Positions 10,391 through 19,426 of a stretch of 46,718 bases of DNA are shown piece after piece. The DNA is from Clostridiales bacterium. GTDB lineage: Bacteria; Bacillota; Clostridia; Christensenellales; Borkfalkiaceae. Every line of letters begins with the position of its first letter. Within the stretch, counting starts at the first letter, position 1. The notes under the pieces are model-generated. The model was not told the origin of the DNA and did not search any database. It saw only the letters and a list, made by a program, of their open reading frames with translations. Location: contig SVIY01000002.1 in NCBI GenBank assembly GCA_015069265.1, positions 1-46,718 of the forward strand, written 5' to 3'. The translations under genes and the position numbers were made by a program.

Positions 10391-11184
10391 GCTTTGCTCC
10401 TTAAAATTTCTTTTGCCTCTGCTTGCTTTTTATCGTATTCTTCTTTACCGACTTTGCCTTCTTGCAATAAGTAATCGCCAAGGTCAATATCAGAAACCGT
10501 TCCTTCTCTAACCGTATCGCTTCTTTTAAGAACCTTACCCACAGTTTTGAATATTATTTTTATATCACCTAAAAGAGAAATTCCCCCATCTATGTACTCT
10601 AAATCATATTCAAATTTTTTCTCCCACGTTATGTTGTTTCGTCCGTTAACTTGTGCAAGTCCTGTAAGCCCTGGACGAACGTTGTGGCGTTTTCTTTGCT
10701 CCTCTGTCATAAACGTCATATCCCTGACCAATTGCGGTCTAGGCCCGACGATTGAAAGGTGCCCCAAGAAAATGTTTATAAGCGATGGAAGTTCGTCCAC
10801 AGAAGTAGACCTTAACCATTGTCCGTATTTAATAACTCTTTGCTCATCAGGAAGAAGCTCTCCGTCCTCTCCACAAACATTAGTCATAGTCCTAAATTTT
10901 AATAGCTTAAATATCCTCTCCTTGCCGTTACGTTTCTTTTTTCCAGGTCGCAATTGAACAAAAAATGGATTGCCTTTCATTTTTATCCAACCTATTAAGA
11001 TAAAAAGCAGTAAAATCGGGGAAATAATTAGTAGCACCGTTCCACTTATCGCAATATCGTAAAACCTCTTAAAAAATTGGCGATAAAAAAGCGCAGATAA
11101 TAAAAGCCACAAAACAAGGGCAACAACAGCTATCGCAGCAATTCCCCACCATTCAGTTACTAATTTTTGCAAAAATTCTTTCAT
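10387..11184 (-). CDS. Bacterial sugar transferase (polyprenyl-phosphate phosphoglycosyltransferase)
   Basis: KRFYDIAISGTVLLIISPILLL, KFRTM, LRSTSVDELPSLINIFLGHLSIVGPRPQL, RPGLTGLAQVNGRN. Confidence 0.95.
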   Translation of the reverse strand: MKEFLQKLVTEWWGIAAIAVVALVLWLLLSALFYRQFFKRFYDIAISGTVLLIISPILLLFILIGWIKMKGNPFFVQLRPGKKKRNGKERIFKLLKFRTMTNVCGEDGELLPDEQRVIKYGQWLRSTSVDELPSLINIFLGHLSIVGPRPQLVRDMTFMTEEQRKRHNVRPGLTGLAQVNGRNNITWEKKFEYDLEYIDGGISLLGDIKIIFKTVGKVLKRSDTVREGTVSDIDLGDYLLQEGKVGKEEYDKKQAEAKEILRSKA

Positions 11185-11190
11185 GATATC

Positions 11191-12429
11191 TTACTCAAAA
11201 CAACTCTTTACAATTTCAATAATTTTTTCCTGTTCTTCTACCGTCATCTTGTTATCGCTAGGCAAACAAAGACCACGTGCGAAAATATCCGCACCTACGT
11301 CCACGCCCTTCCCGGCTATATATGCGTTTGTTTTAGCTCGACCATTACCTTCTTTTGTAATAAAGGGGTTCATACGATACAGAGGTTGCATATGCATTGG
11401 TTTCCAAATAGGTCTACCCTCCGCATTATGTTTTGCAAGCGTTTCTAAAATCTCGGTAGGACAACTCTTCCCTCTTTCTTTTACGTAACACGCCTCGTTA
11501 TCACTACGAACTTGCTTACACATCGCTTGCTCATTAATAAGCAAACATGACAACCAGAAATTGGGTTCAGTGTTATTTTCATCATACGGATTCATAGTTA
11601 CAGGCAAATCCTTAAATCCTTCCTTATAGCGCATATAAATTGCCTTCTTCTGTGCAATATGTTCATTTAAATATCCGTACTGTCCACGAACAACCCCTGC
11701 GATTACGTTGCTCATTCGATAATTGTAACCAACTTCTTCGTGCTGATACCATGGGGCGTCCTCGCGACTTTGAGTGGACCATTTTCTAGCCTTGTTCGCA
11801 GCTTCTAAACTATCCGTTAAAAGCATACCACCCGAAGAACCTGTAATAATTTTATTGCCATTAAACGAAATCGCGTTAAAAGTACCAAACGTTCCCGTCT
11901 GTCTACCTTTATAAGTAGCGCCCAACGATTCTGCCGCGTCTTCAACAATAACTGCGCCGTGCTTTTCACAGATTGCAGTAAGCTCGTCCATTTTAGCTGG
12001 TGTGCCGTAAAGATTAACAACAACAACCACTTTTACGTCGGGATAAATCTCGAACGCCTTTTCTAACGCACGTGGGTCCATATTCCACGTATCGTATTCG
12101 GTGTCTATAAAAATCGGTATTCCCCCCTCGTACATGATTGGGTTTACACTCGCATCAAAAGTAACGTCTGTACAAAAAACTTTATCACCTGATTTTACGC
12201 CGGCAAGTTTCATAGCCAAATGCAAAGCTGCCGTTCCGCAAGAAAGCGCCACAGCATACTTACAACCTACTTTTTCACATGTTAAACGCTCAACCTCGTT
12301 TATGTTTTTTCCAATCGTGGACATCCAGTTAGTGTCATAAGCTTCTTTTACATACCCGATTTCCTCTCCATGCATTGTTGGAGAAGATAGCCAAACTTTT
12401 TTTTCAAATGGTTTAATTTCCATAATCAT
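11191..12429 (-). CDS. DegT/DnrJ/EryC1/StrS aminotransferase
   Basis: MHGEEIGYVKEAYDTNWMSTIG; ALSCGTAALHLAMKLAGVKSGDKV; VEDAAESLGATYKGRQTGTFG; SFNGNKIITGSSGGML. Confidence 0.93.
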   Translation of the reverse strand: MIMEIKPFEKKVWLSSPTMHGEEIGYVKEAYDTNWMSTIGKNINEVERLTCEKVGCKYAVALSCGTAALHLAMKLAGVKSGDKVFCTDVTFDASVNPIMYEGGIPIFIDTEYDTWNMDPRALEKAFEIYPDVKVVVVVNLYGTPAKMDELTAICEKHGAVIVEDAAESLGATYKGRQTGTFGTFNAISFNGNKIITGSSGGMLLTDSLEAANKARKWSTQSREDAPWYQHEEVGYNYRMSNVIAGVVRGQYGYLNEHIAQKKAIYMRYKEGFKDLPVTMNPYDENNTEPNFWLSCLLINEQAMCKQVRSDNEACYVKERGKSCPTEILETLAKHNAEGRPIWKPMHMQPLYRMNPFITKEGNGRAKTNAYIAGKGVDVGADIFARGLCLPSDNKMTVEEQEKIIEIVKSCFE

Positions 12430-12459
12430 ATGCCTCTCTGCATAGTTATAATATTATAT

Positions 12460-12488
12460 ATTATACTATTACATTTAATTGTTGTCAA
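12460..12488 (-). promoter_or_regulatory. Consensus sigma-A promoter upstream of the aminotransferase gene (likely promoter of the polysaccharide cluster)
   Basis: Minus strand reads TTGACA - 17 nt - TATAAT. Confidence 0.8.
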
Positions 12489-12603
12489 CCCTTGTTTGAT
12501 TTTTCTGCAACAAGATTGCGGTTTGTCCATATTTTTGACGCAAAACAGTAAAAAACCACAAACTTATGTTTAGATGTAAAAAAATTATATGTAAATTGAA
12601 AAA

Positions 12604-12638
12604 TTAAACCGCAGAAAACTTCTGCGGTTTTTCTTGTT
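12604..12638. terminator. Rho-independent terminator hairpin
   Basis: ACCGCAGAAaacTTCTGCGGTtttt. Confidence 0.75.
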
Positions 12639-12657
12639 GTTTTATTTTAACACTTCT

Positions 12658-13104
12658 TTATAACTGCCTAGAATACATTTTTAGCGCCTTTCCATTTTTG
12701 CTTAATGCATTCCCTACATGCTTATAGCCTAACTTTAAATGCAAGTTTTGGCTTGCAATATTCTCCTCCCTTATCCCTGCCGTCAATTGCGTAAAACCTT
12801 TCTCTTTTGCAAACTCATACGCCTTAACTAAACTTTTATATGCAAAACCTTTACCGCGATGCTCTGGAAAAATTTCAGGTGCAACGCTTACAACTTCCTT
12901 TCCATGCCCTTGCATGTTAATAACGCCCACCACTTCGTTACCATCTTTTATCATGAAAAAACGGAAAAATTCACCTTGACACAAACACCGTTCGGAATCA
13001 CTTACTAGCAGTTCTCTTCTTTCCTCGGACAAATTTTTATATTCTGTTTTATCAAGCCATACAATATCAGTTCTTGAAATAGGCTTTAATTCTAAATTAT
13101 TCAT
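12658..13104 (-). CDS. GNAT family N-acetyltransferase
   Basis: EIFPEHRGKGFAYKSLVKAYEFAKEKGFTQLTAGIREENIASQNLHLKLGYK acetyl-CoA binding motif. Confidence 0.9.
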   Translation of the reverse strand: MNNLELKPISRTDIVWLDKTEYKNLSEERRELLVSDSERCLCQGEFFRFFMIKDGNEVVGVINMQGHGKEVVSVAPEIFPEHRGKGFAYKSLVKAYEFAKEKGFTQLTAGIREENIASQNLHLKLGYKHVGNALSKNGKALKMYSRQL

Positions 13105-13200
13105 TTTTTACATTATACCATTTTTCATCATCTAAAACAACAAAAATTTAACGCCAAACTTTTAACTAGGTTTACTCTTTAATAATAAACAAGTTAAGTT

Positions 13201-13229
13201 TGTCCTTCGGGCTCATAACCCGAAGGACA
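13201..13229. other. Perfect 11-bp hairpin with the initiator-tRNA anticodon loop (CTCATAA)
   Basis: TGTCCTTCGGG-CTCATAA-CCCGAAGGACA. Confidence 0.85.
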
Positions 13230-13241
13230 GGAAACTCAATT

Positions 13242-13314
13242 TATCTCATAACATAAAAAATCACGACAGGCTTTTGTCTACCGTGATTTTTTCTGGTGGC
13301 GGGAGTGAGATTTG
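13242..13314. repeat. Degenerate direct copy of the tRNA-fMet terminator plus 3'-end region (partner at 22047-22119)
   Basis: 66/73 identical by eye to 22047-22119, same orientation, no gaps. Confidence 0.8.
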
Positions 13315-13416
13315 CTTCTCTCGAGCCTCCCGCAAAATAGTCCACTGGACTATTTTTTCGCCTAAAAGCGAACACGCAACCTAAAGGTTGCTCGCTCCTA
13401 ATTCAAATCCCCTCCC
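13295..13416. repeat. tRNA-3'-end-derived element with imperfect terminal inverted repeats and internal hairpins
   Basis: Starts TGGCGGGAGTGAGATTTG, ends CAAATCCCCTCCC; internal AATAGTCCACTGGACTATT, TCGCCTAAAAGCGA, GCAACCTAAAGGTTGC hairpins. Confidence 0.55.
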
Positions 13417-13570
13417 TTTCCCTTGCATAGCAAAAAGAAAAACACCAACCGTTTGGTTGATGTTTTATTTTTGGTTGAGCGTATAGTACGTAAAACTACA
13501 TATTTTTGTGAAACAATTTAGCCCACCCTAAAATTAAAGTTTTGTATTAGTTATGACACCCGCCCAATGC

Positions 13571-14110
13571 CTACAAGTCCTTTTGTACCATTTCTTGCAA
13601 CGCATAAGAGATTGCTTTTAATTCCTTATCTTTAGTAGAAACTTTTGTTGTAATATTTTTCTTTAACGCCGAATAGTTTACAGGATATTTTTCGCAATAA
13701 ACTTTGCCGTTGGCGGTATATTTTATTGTAAAATTGATAACATCCACTTTATCCGCACCTAATTGCATATTGTCAATATTACAAACGAAATTCTGATTGG
13801 GAGCAATTAACGTTCCAACAATATTTTGAAATGGGGTTATACCTGTTTGATAACTATATTTACTCAAATCAATATCGCAATCCAAACTTTCTATAATAGC
13901 TCCTGTTTTGCCAAAGTTTTTTATTATCAAATAAAATTGAGGGCTTGAAAAGTTTGTTTCATCTCCATAAACAGTTATATATGGTCTATTGCTTTCTTCA
14001 ATCATTTTATGATTTTGCCTTAATGTTATAACAACCGTCACCACGGAAATTACAGCCAAAATAAAAGATAGAATAGAAAGGCTTATATTTATCCAATCAC
14101 TTACAGTCAT
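13571..14110 (-). CDS. Hypothetical protein with one N-terminal transmembrane segment
   Basis: N-terminal TM ISLSILSFILAVISVVTVVITL; last gene of the restriction-modification operon direction. Confidence 0.75.
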   Translation of the reverse strand: MTVSDWINISLSILSFILAVISVVTVVITLRQNHKMIEESNRPYITVYGDETNFSSPQFYLIIKNFGKTGAIIESLDCDIDLSKYSYQTGITPFQNIVGTLIAPNQNFVCNIDNMQLGADKVDVINFTIKYTANGKVYCEKYPVNYSALKKNITTKVSTKDKELKAISYALQEMVQKDL

Positions 14111-14146
14111 AAGTACACCTTAAATTAAAAATGAGTAGTTTTATTT

Positions 14147-15511
14147 TTATATCTTATAAAACTTAAATATTTCTTCTAATGTAATATTCAAGCCGATTGC
14201 CTTATATTTAGGGGCGCAACGTGTGAATAATTCAGTTATCATCTTTCTTTGAACTTCTTTTGTCCCGTAATGAATTGCTTTATGACAAGTAGGACATAAA
14301 GAAACAAGATTTTCTACACAGTCAATATTGATATGATATTTATCCCAAACTTCTTTTTGGAAACATACAGGAATTAAGTGGTGCGCTTCCATATATTTTT
14401 GTTGAGTCTTTTTTGATATAAAAGTTTCGTGCTGATAGTCCTTTTCACACGAATAATATGCTTTTTTAATAGCGATTTTACCCAATAAAGGATTCGTTCT
14501 AAAACGACGACCAACGTCAAATTTAGAAACAGCAACAGGCTCAACAGTATGTGCGCCTTCGCCCGCTTTTTCATTGATATTTGTTTCTTTAATACTGTCA
14601 ACCTTTTCGATATACGCCGTTTCATCTTCTTCATCAATGAAAGAAGATACAGGTATAACTGTAGACGAAACAGCACCACCAGCAGTTTCGGGTTCATCTA
14701 TCAAATTGATATTAAACTTTTGATGATTATAAAGGAAATAGGAATAGTCAACATCTCGCAAGAGTTGTTCGTGCAATTCTTCAAAATCGTATTTTAAGAT
14801 AAAATTGTTATAAAAATAATCATCAAATGCAGGGTTAATTGAAATATACTGAGAATCAATACTGAACAAATTTGTGTTCTTCTTAACGCACGTTAAAACA
14901 CGACTACGACTTTTAAAATCCGCAACAAATTCCGATATGGGTGAATCCAAACGGATAAACTCAATTGCCTCATCGACCTCGCTATAACTTTCACAAGTCA
15001 TAACATACGTATAAAGTTGGTCTATCGTGATTTTTGTTATACCGTACTTTTCTTTAAGTCCTCTTAAAACTTTATAAATGAAAAGTACAGGCAAGATATT
15101 ATAACCTTGGTTATTATTTGCAGTATCAATTATAGCGTGGATTTTTAACTTTAATACCTGTTCCGTTTTTAAAGTATTATATTCCTTACTTTGAAGGGAA
15201 ACCGCTTTAATAATATCAAAAATTGCAGTCGGGTTTTCATCGTTATATGTACCGCCTCTTTCATAAAAGGGGGTTTTAGTTATCATCCCAAAAAATTGCG
15301 GAATAACAAGAATCCTATGTCTATCCGTCTGTATATCATAGCGAGTATGATTTTTAGTGAAATAATCTTCAATATTTGTATTTTCTTTATCAGGGATTTC
15401 ACTAAATAATAGTGCGGATTTATAAGACTCGTCAAAATCTGTTTCTTGCTTTGTAAAAACCCAAACGGAGTTAGGTTTTAATTGTTGCAATTTTTCAGTT
15501 GCTGTTCTCAT
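14147..15511 (-). CDS. HNH endonuclease domain protein (putative restriction endonuclease)
   Basis: C-terminal MEAHHLIPVCFQKEVWDKYHINIDCVENLVSLCPTCHKAIHYG HNH motif; overlaps the methylase gene by 17 bp. Confidence 0.88.
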   Translation of the reverse strand: MRTATEKLQQLKPNSVWVFTKQETDFDESYKSALLFSEIPDKENTNIEDYFTKNHTRYDIQTDRHRILVIPQFFGMITKTPFYERGGTYNDENPTAIFDIIKAVSLQSKEYNTLKTEQVLKLKIHAIIDTANNNQGYNILPVLFIYKVLRGLKEKYGITKITIDQLYTYVMTCESYSEVDEAIEFIRLDSPISEFVADFKSRSRVLTCVKKNTNLFSIDSQYISINPAFDDYFYNNFILKYDFEELHEQLLRDVDYSYFLYNHQKFNINLIDEPETAGGAVSSTVIPVSSFIDEEDETAYIEKVDSIKETNINEKAGEGAHTVEPVAVSKFDVGRRFRTNPLLGKIAIKKAYYSCEKDYQHETFISKKTQQKYMEAHHLIPVCFQKEVWDKYHINIDCVENLVSLCPTCHKAIHYGTKEVQRKMITELFTRCAPKYKAIGLNITLEEIFKFYKI

Positions 15512-16598
15512 TTAATAAACTCCTTGTCAAGTTTGCTAAAAAGTAAGCGATTTTAGGGGGAACTGCATTGCCTATTTGCTTACAAATAGAACTTTTTTTG
15601 CCGTAAAAAATAAAATCATCAGGAAAACTTTGTATTCTTGCCGCCTCACGAGGTGTTAAAGTTCTATTTTCTACAGGATGAATAAATTTCCCACCTGAAG
15701 GCGTATCAAAACGAGTGGTGATTGTCGGCGAAACACCCATTTTTTCTAATCTTCCATATGCGCCACTATGAACGGAATGAATTTCTTCTTCCAAGCAAGT
15801 CCAATTATCGCCTTGCTTAATATGTTGCATACGCTTAATGGCTATATCGCTATGGTTTGTCGCAGTATTATTATATAATATTGCGCTATTACTTGACAAG
15901 TATTTTTGATATGCTGATTTAATAGGTAAAGCAACACATTCACCGTTTTCTGTGGGAGCAGGTATATTTGAAATCGCATCCCAAACAGTTACACGATTAA
16001 AATAATCGGGTTGCTTTGCTAAAATAGTTTCACGTGTTCTTGCAAATAAGTCTTCAATGTCAAAATCTTTATTTTTGCAACCAATTATAATTACACGTTC
16101 TCTTTGTTGAGGAATTCCAAAGTTAAGCCCATTCACAACTTTGTGATGAACATAATATTTATCGCCACCAAAATTCTTTTTATCTGAAAACAGGCTTACT
16201 ATTTCCTTGAAAATAGCCCCTTTAGACATAGTCAAAATGCCTTTTACGTTTTCGATAATAAAAATTTCAGGTTTTACAATTTTCACCACATTAAAATAAT
16301 GCTTAAACAAATAATTTCGAGGGTCGTCAATAAAACCGCCACGTATTCTTGCACCAGCCATAGAAAAGCCTTGACAAGGTGGACCACCGATAATTATATC
16401 AGCTTCACCCTCAGAAAAATTTTGATGATTATCAATCGTACCAATATCTGCAACAAGAGTTTTAGTATCGGGGTGATTTAATTGATAGGTGTTTGCTATT
16501 GAAACATCAAATTCAACAGCTTTTGAAATATAAAACCCTGCTTGCATAAAGCCTGTTGAAAATCCACCGCAACCTGCGAATAAATCTATAACTTTCAT
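15495..16598 (-). CDS. DNA (cytosine-5-)-methyltransferase
   Basis: MKVIDLFAGCGGFSTGF, GGPPCQGFSMAG, ENVKGIL, RIQSFPDDF, QIGNAVPP motifs I/IV/VI/IX/X. Confidence 0.97.
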   Translation of the reverse strand: MKVIDLFAGCGGFSTGFMQAGFYISKAVEFDVSIANTYQLNHPDTKTLVADIGTIDNHQNFSEGEADIIIGGPPCQGFSMAGARIRGGFIDDPRNYLFKHYFNVVKIVKPEIFIIENVKGILTMSKGAIFKEIVSLFSDKKNFGGDKYYVHHKVVNGLNFGIPQQRERVIIIGCKNKDFDIEDLFARTRETILAKQPDYFNRVTVWDAISNIPAPTENGECVALPIKSAYQKYLSSNSAILYNNTATNHSDIAIKRMQHIKQGDNWTCLEEEIHSVHSGAYGRLEKMGVSPTITTRFDTPSGGKFIHPVENRTLTPREAARIQSFPDDFIFYGKKSSICKQIGNAVPPKIAYFLANLTRSLLNENSN

Positions 16599-18697
16599 TC
16601 TTCCTCCGTATTACTTGAAACACTCAAACGATATTTTTCATTGTAATTTTGAATATATTCTTTTTCACTATCACTAAAGCCATAAATCTTTGCTACGACA
16701 TTGTTTATTTCGTTAATCTCATCGTAGCATAATCTATGCACGTAAATGTAATCTGTTTGTTTACTATAAATATACTCTTTTGTTTGATAAAGTTTTTCTT
16801 CGAGTTTGGTTTCCAATTTCTCAAGCAAGATTTGAATTTCTTCATTGAAAAAATCATCACCAATCCTTAAATTGCTTAAATCGTTTTGCGTAATGTGCCA
16901 ACAATCAGAATATGTTTCCCAAAGCAAATAAAACAAGGAAGAGTTTAATAATGCAGCAACAGATTTTTTTCTTATTAGATTTTTTATGAAATACGTTTTA
17001 TATTCTTTTGACGGTTCGGGTGAAGAAAAACATTTTGCCCAAAAAGTCATACGTTGATTTAAAAAGATTGCATTGTCGTTCTTTTCATTTGAAAGCAAGT
17101 CTTCAAAATTCTTTTGACAATCAAGAACCTTCTTCAAAATGCTCAACTTTATTTCATCACCAATTTTAGCAATACCACAGGGATTTACAAAGTTTTTAGT
17201 AGTTCTACAATAATTGATTGATTCAAAGAGTCCGTTGCGCTCATTTTTAGACCAATGATTATATGTTGAGGTGTAAATTTTGCACCCATTCAAAGGCTTT
17301 GTCTTCTTTACAAAAATGATTGACAATTTTTGGTGTACGCCAGTAAATAGACAGGCAGGTCTATCGGAAAAATTTGCGATATAAATGTTTTCACTTTTTT
17401 CAAACAATAAATTCCTTAAAGACTCCATTCTTTGTGTAGAAGTAAGCGATATAGGAACAATCATTCCCATATAAGAATTTTCTTTTAAAATGTTTAAAGA
17501 ATTTTCAAGAATATACGCATACAAATTTCCACATTTCTTAGTAGCATATTCCCCATATTTTGTTATATCGAGTTTGATTTTCGATGATTCTACGTAAGGG
17601 GGATTACCTATAATACAATCAAACCCACCTTTATTAAACACTTGAGGGAATGTTTTTCGCCAATTAAAATCATTATTCTCGCTATCAAGTAGATTTAAGG
17701 AATCGCCGAGATAAAATCGAAAGTCGATTGATTCTACAATATTTTTTGCGATACCTAAATTATATAGATAAAGTTTACATCTTAAATGTATTAACGAAAT
17801 GGCATAATCCAATATATCCACACCGAAAAGACAATTTTTGAAAAGATTAACAACAAAATCATTCAACGAAATATGAAGATACATATTCGTAAGCTTATAC
17901 AAATCTATCATTATATCGGCAGCAGCAATAATGAACGCACCTGTTCCGCAAGTAGGGTCAATAATGGAAAAATTCAATATTTTATCAAAAATCTTAGCTT
18001 TTTCTTCATACGAAAGCTGATTGATTGCATAGGCAAGTTTTTCGATAGGCTTCGACGAATCGTTTAACACTCCAACGTTAGAAGGCTCATCAAACTGCTC
18101 ATAAAAATAAACGGCAAGATTAGAAGAATCACATTTATGCAAAAGAGAGAAAACAATACTATATTCAGCAATATAATTTGTCGTATCTCTGGGCGTGTAA
18201 TATGACCCTGTTTCCTTTTGGTTTACTACCTTTTCTATAACTGAACCAATAACCGTTGGCGTAATTAAGTTGGATTGATTTTCATATTCATCAATCGACC
18301 AAGCAAATTTTTTCAATTCCGAAAGGATGAAATTATGGATATTTTCACCAATCTCTAAATCATAGCAATTAAGAGGCGTCGAAGTAAAACAAGAGAGCAA
18401 ATATTCATTCAAAACATTTACACTTTCTGTTTCTCCTTTATTGATTAAGGAAAGAAGTTTAGTGTAAACCTTGAAAAACTTGCTAATTGTATTTGCGTTC
18501 GACTCGCTATAAGAAGATTTTAATTTGCTTTTTTTATGCTCAATACCCAACAACAAGCATTTCCTTATTTTATCAGCTCGACTTAAGCCTTTTATATAAA
18601 GTTCAATTTGTTCAATAAGCTGTTCTTCTATACGAGTATTAATGACAACGCCTATTTTTTTGCGCCCTGCATTTTCTCTTAATCCGCCACTTGACAT
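16595..18697 (-). CDS. Eco57I-like N6-adenine DNA methyltransferase with N-terminal ribbon-helix-helix-like region
   Basis: DPTCGTGAFIIAAADIMI (motif I), FDCIIGNPPYVESSK (motif IV); N-terminus MSSGGLRENAGRKKIGVVINTRIEEQLIEQIELYIKG. Start set at 18697 (RBS AAAGAGG) rather than ORF-track 18721, which has no RBS and lies almost at the predicted transcription start. Confidence 0.92.
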   Translation of the reverse strand: MSSGGLRENAGRKKIGVVINTRIEEQLIEQIELYIKGLSRADKIRKCLLLGIEHKKSKLKSSYSESNANTISKFFKVYTKLLSLINKGETESVNVLNEYLLSCFTSTPLNCYDLEIGENIHNFILSELKKFAWSIDEYENQSNLITPTVIGSVIEKVVNQKETGSYYTPRDTTNYIAEYSIVFSLLHKCDSSNLAVYFYEQFDEPSNVGVLNDSSKPIEKLAYAINQLSYEEKAKIFDKILNFSIIDPTCGTGAFIIAAADIMIDLYKLTNMYLHISLNDFVVNLFKNCLFGVDILDYAISLIHLRCKLYLYNLGIAKNIVESIDFRFYLGDSLNLLDSENNDFNWRKTFPQVFNKGGFDCIIGNPPYVESSKIKLDITKYGEYATKKCGNLYAYILENSLNILKENSYMGMIVPISLTSTQRMESLRNLLFEKSENIYIANFSDRPACLFTGVHQKLSIIFVKKTKPLNGCKIYTSTYNHWSKNERNGLFESINYCRTTKNFVNPCGIAKIGDEIKLSILKKVLDCQKNFEDLLSNEKNDNAIFLNQRMTFWAKCFSSPEPSKEYKTYFIKNLIRKKSVAALLNSSLFYLLWETYSDCWHITQNDLSNLRIGDDFFNEEIQILLEKLETKLEEKLYQTKEYIYSKQTDYIYVHRLCYDEINEINNVVAKIYGFSDSEKEYIQNYNEKYRLSVSSNTEEE

Positions 18698-18734
18698 ATA
18701 CAACCTCTTTTTGAAATGCAATATCGTTTATCAA

Positions 18735-18764
18735 ATTATATCATTTTTAAAATATGATTGTCAA
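18735..18764 (-). promoter_or_regulatory. Predicted sigma-A promoter of the restriction-modification operon
   Basis: Minus strand TTGACA - 18 nt - TATAAT. Confidence 0.75.
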
Positions 18765-18817
18765 CCCCTTTCAATATGTGAAATAAATAAAAATGCTCAA
18801 AAAATTAATTTTGGCAC

Positions 18818-18880
18818 TAGGACGTGTGCTTGTCTTGATACAAGTCGGTGTCGCTTCGCTCCACCGAGACAAGCACACGC
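18818..18880. repeat. Copy 1 of the CGTGTGCTTGTcttgatACAAGT repeat, in a palindrome with its own inverted copy
   Basis: TAGGACGTGTGCTTGTCTTGATACAAGT...AGACAAGCACACGCC, with inner CGGTG/CACCG stem. Confidence 0.8.
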
Positions 18881-18946
18881 CCAAACTCAAACTTTATCAC
18901 TCGAAAAAGGCAAACTAAAAAACCCCTAAAAATAACGAGCAACGAA

Positions 18947-19070
18947 AATTAAAGCAGACAAAAAAATGAAAGCCGAGTGGGAGGCGAAGTTGCGCACTAA
19001 ACCGTTGGCGCAATCTTTCGCCATAACCCATCTCGGCATTTTTCATTGTTTTTTGATTCTGTCTTTAATT
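18947..19070. repeat. Long imperfect hairpin of about 125 bp (MITE-like or structured RNA)
   Basis: Nested complementary blocks AATTAAAG/CTTTAATT, GCCGAG/CTCGGC, GGCGAA/TTCGCC, TTGCGC/GCGCAA around a 12-nt loop. Confidence 0.75.
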
Positions 19071-19244
19071 GTTTTTACGTTTCCTCGAAATATTCTTTTA
19101 ATTGGGGTATTAGGTGTCCTTTTTTTATTTTAAAATTTTTTCAAAAATTATTTCATTTACGAAATTACCTTTCGTATTTAGATTGTATCTTGTTACAAAA
19201 ATATTAGCCCAAAATTAAGACATAAGAAACACCCTAAATAAAGT

Positions 19245-19281
19245 AAATGACTGTTAGGCGTGTGCTTGTATATATACAAGT
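19245..19281. repeat. Copy 2 of the CGTGTGCTTGT...ACAAGT repeat
   Basis: AAATGACTGTTAGGCGTGTGCTTGTATATATACAAGT. Confidence 0.8.
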
Positions 19282-19426
19282 GAGTGTCTTTTTTACAATT
19301 TTTTATAAGCCATTATAAGTAATTATATTTTCTTAGAAGTCTTTGTATTTTTTTGTAACTTTTAAAAATTTATTGAATAACGCTTAAAGCAATTTTTATG
19401 TAACAATAAAAGCAAGAAAAATAGCC

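Noticed and set aside
13295-13416. Possible second functional tRNA at 13.3 kb
   Set aside because: Only the 3' acceptor/T-arm-like part matches; no complete cloverleaf
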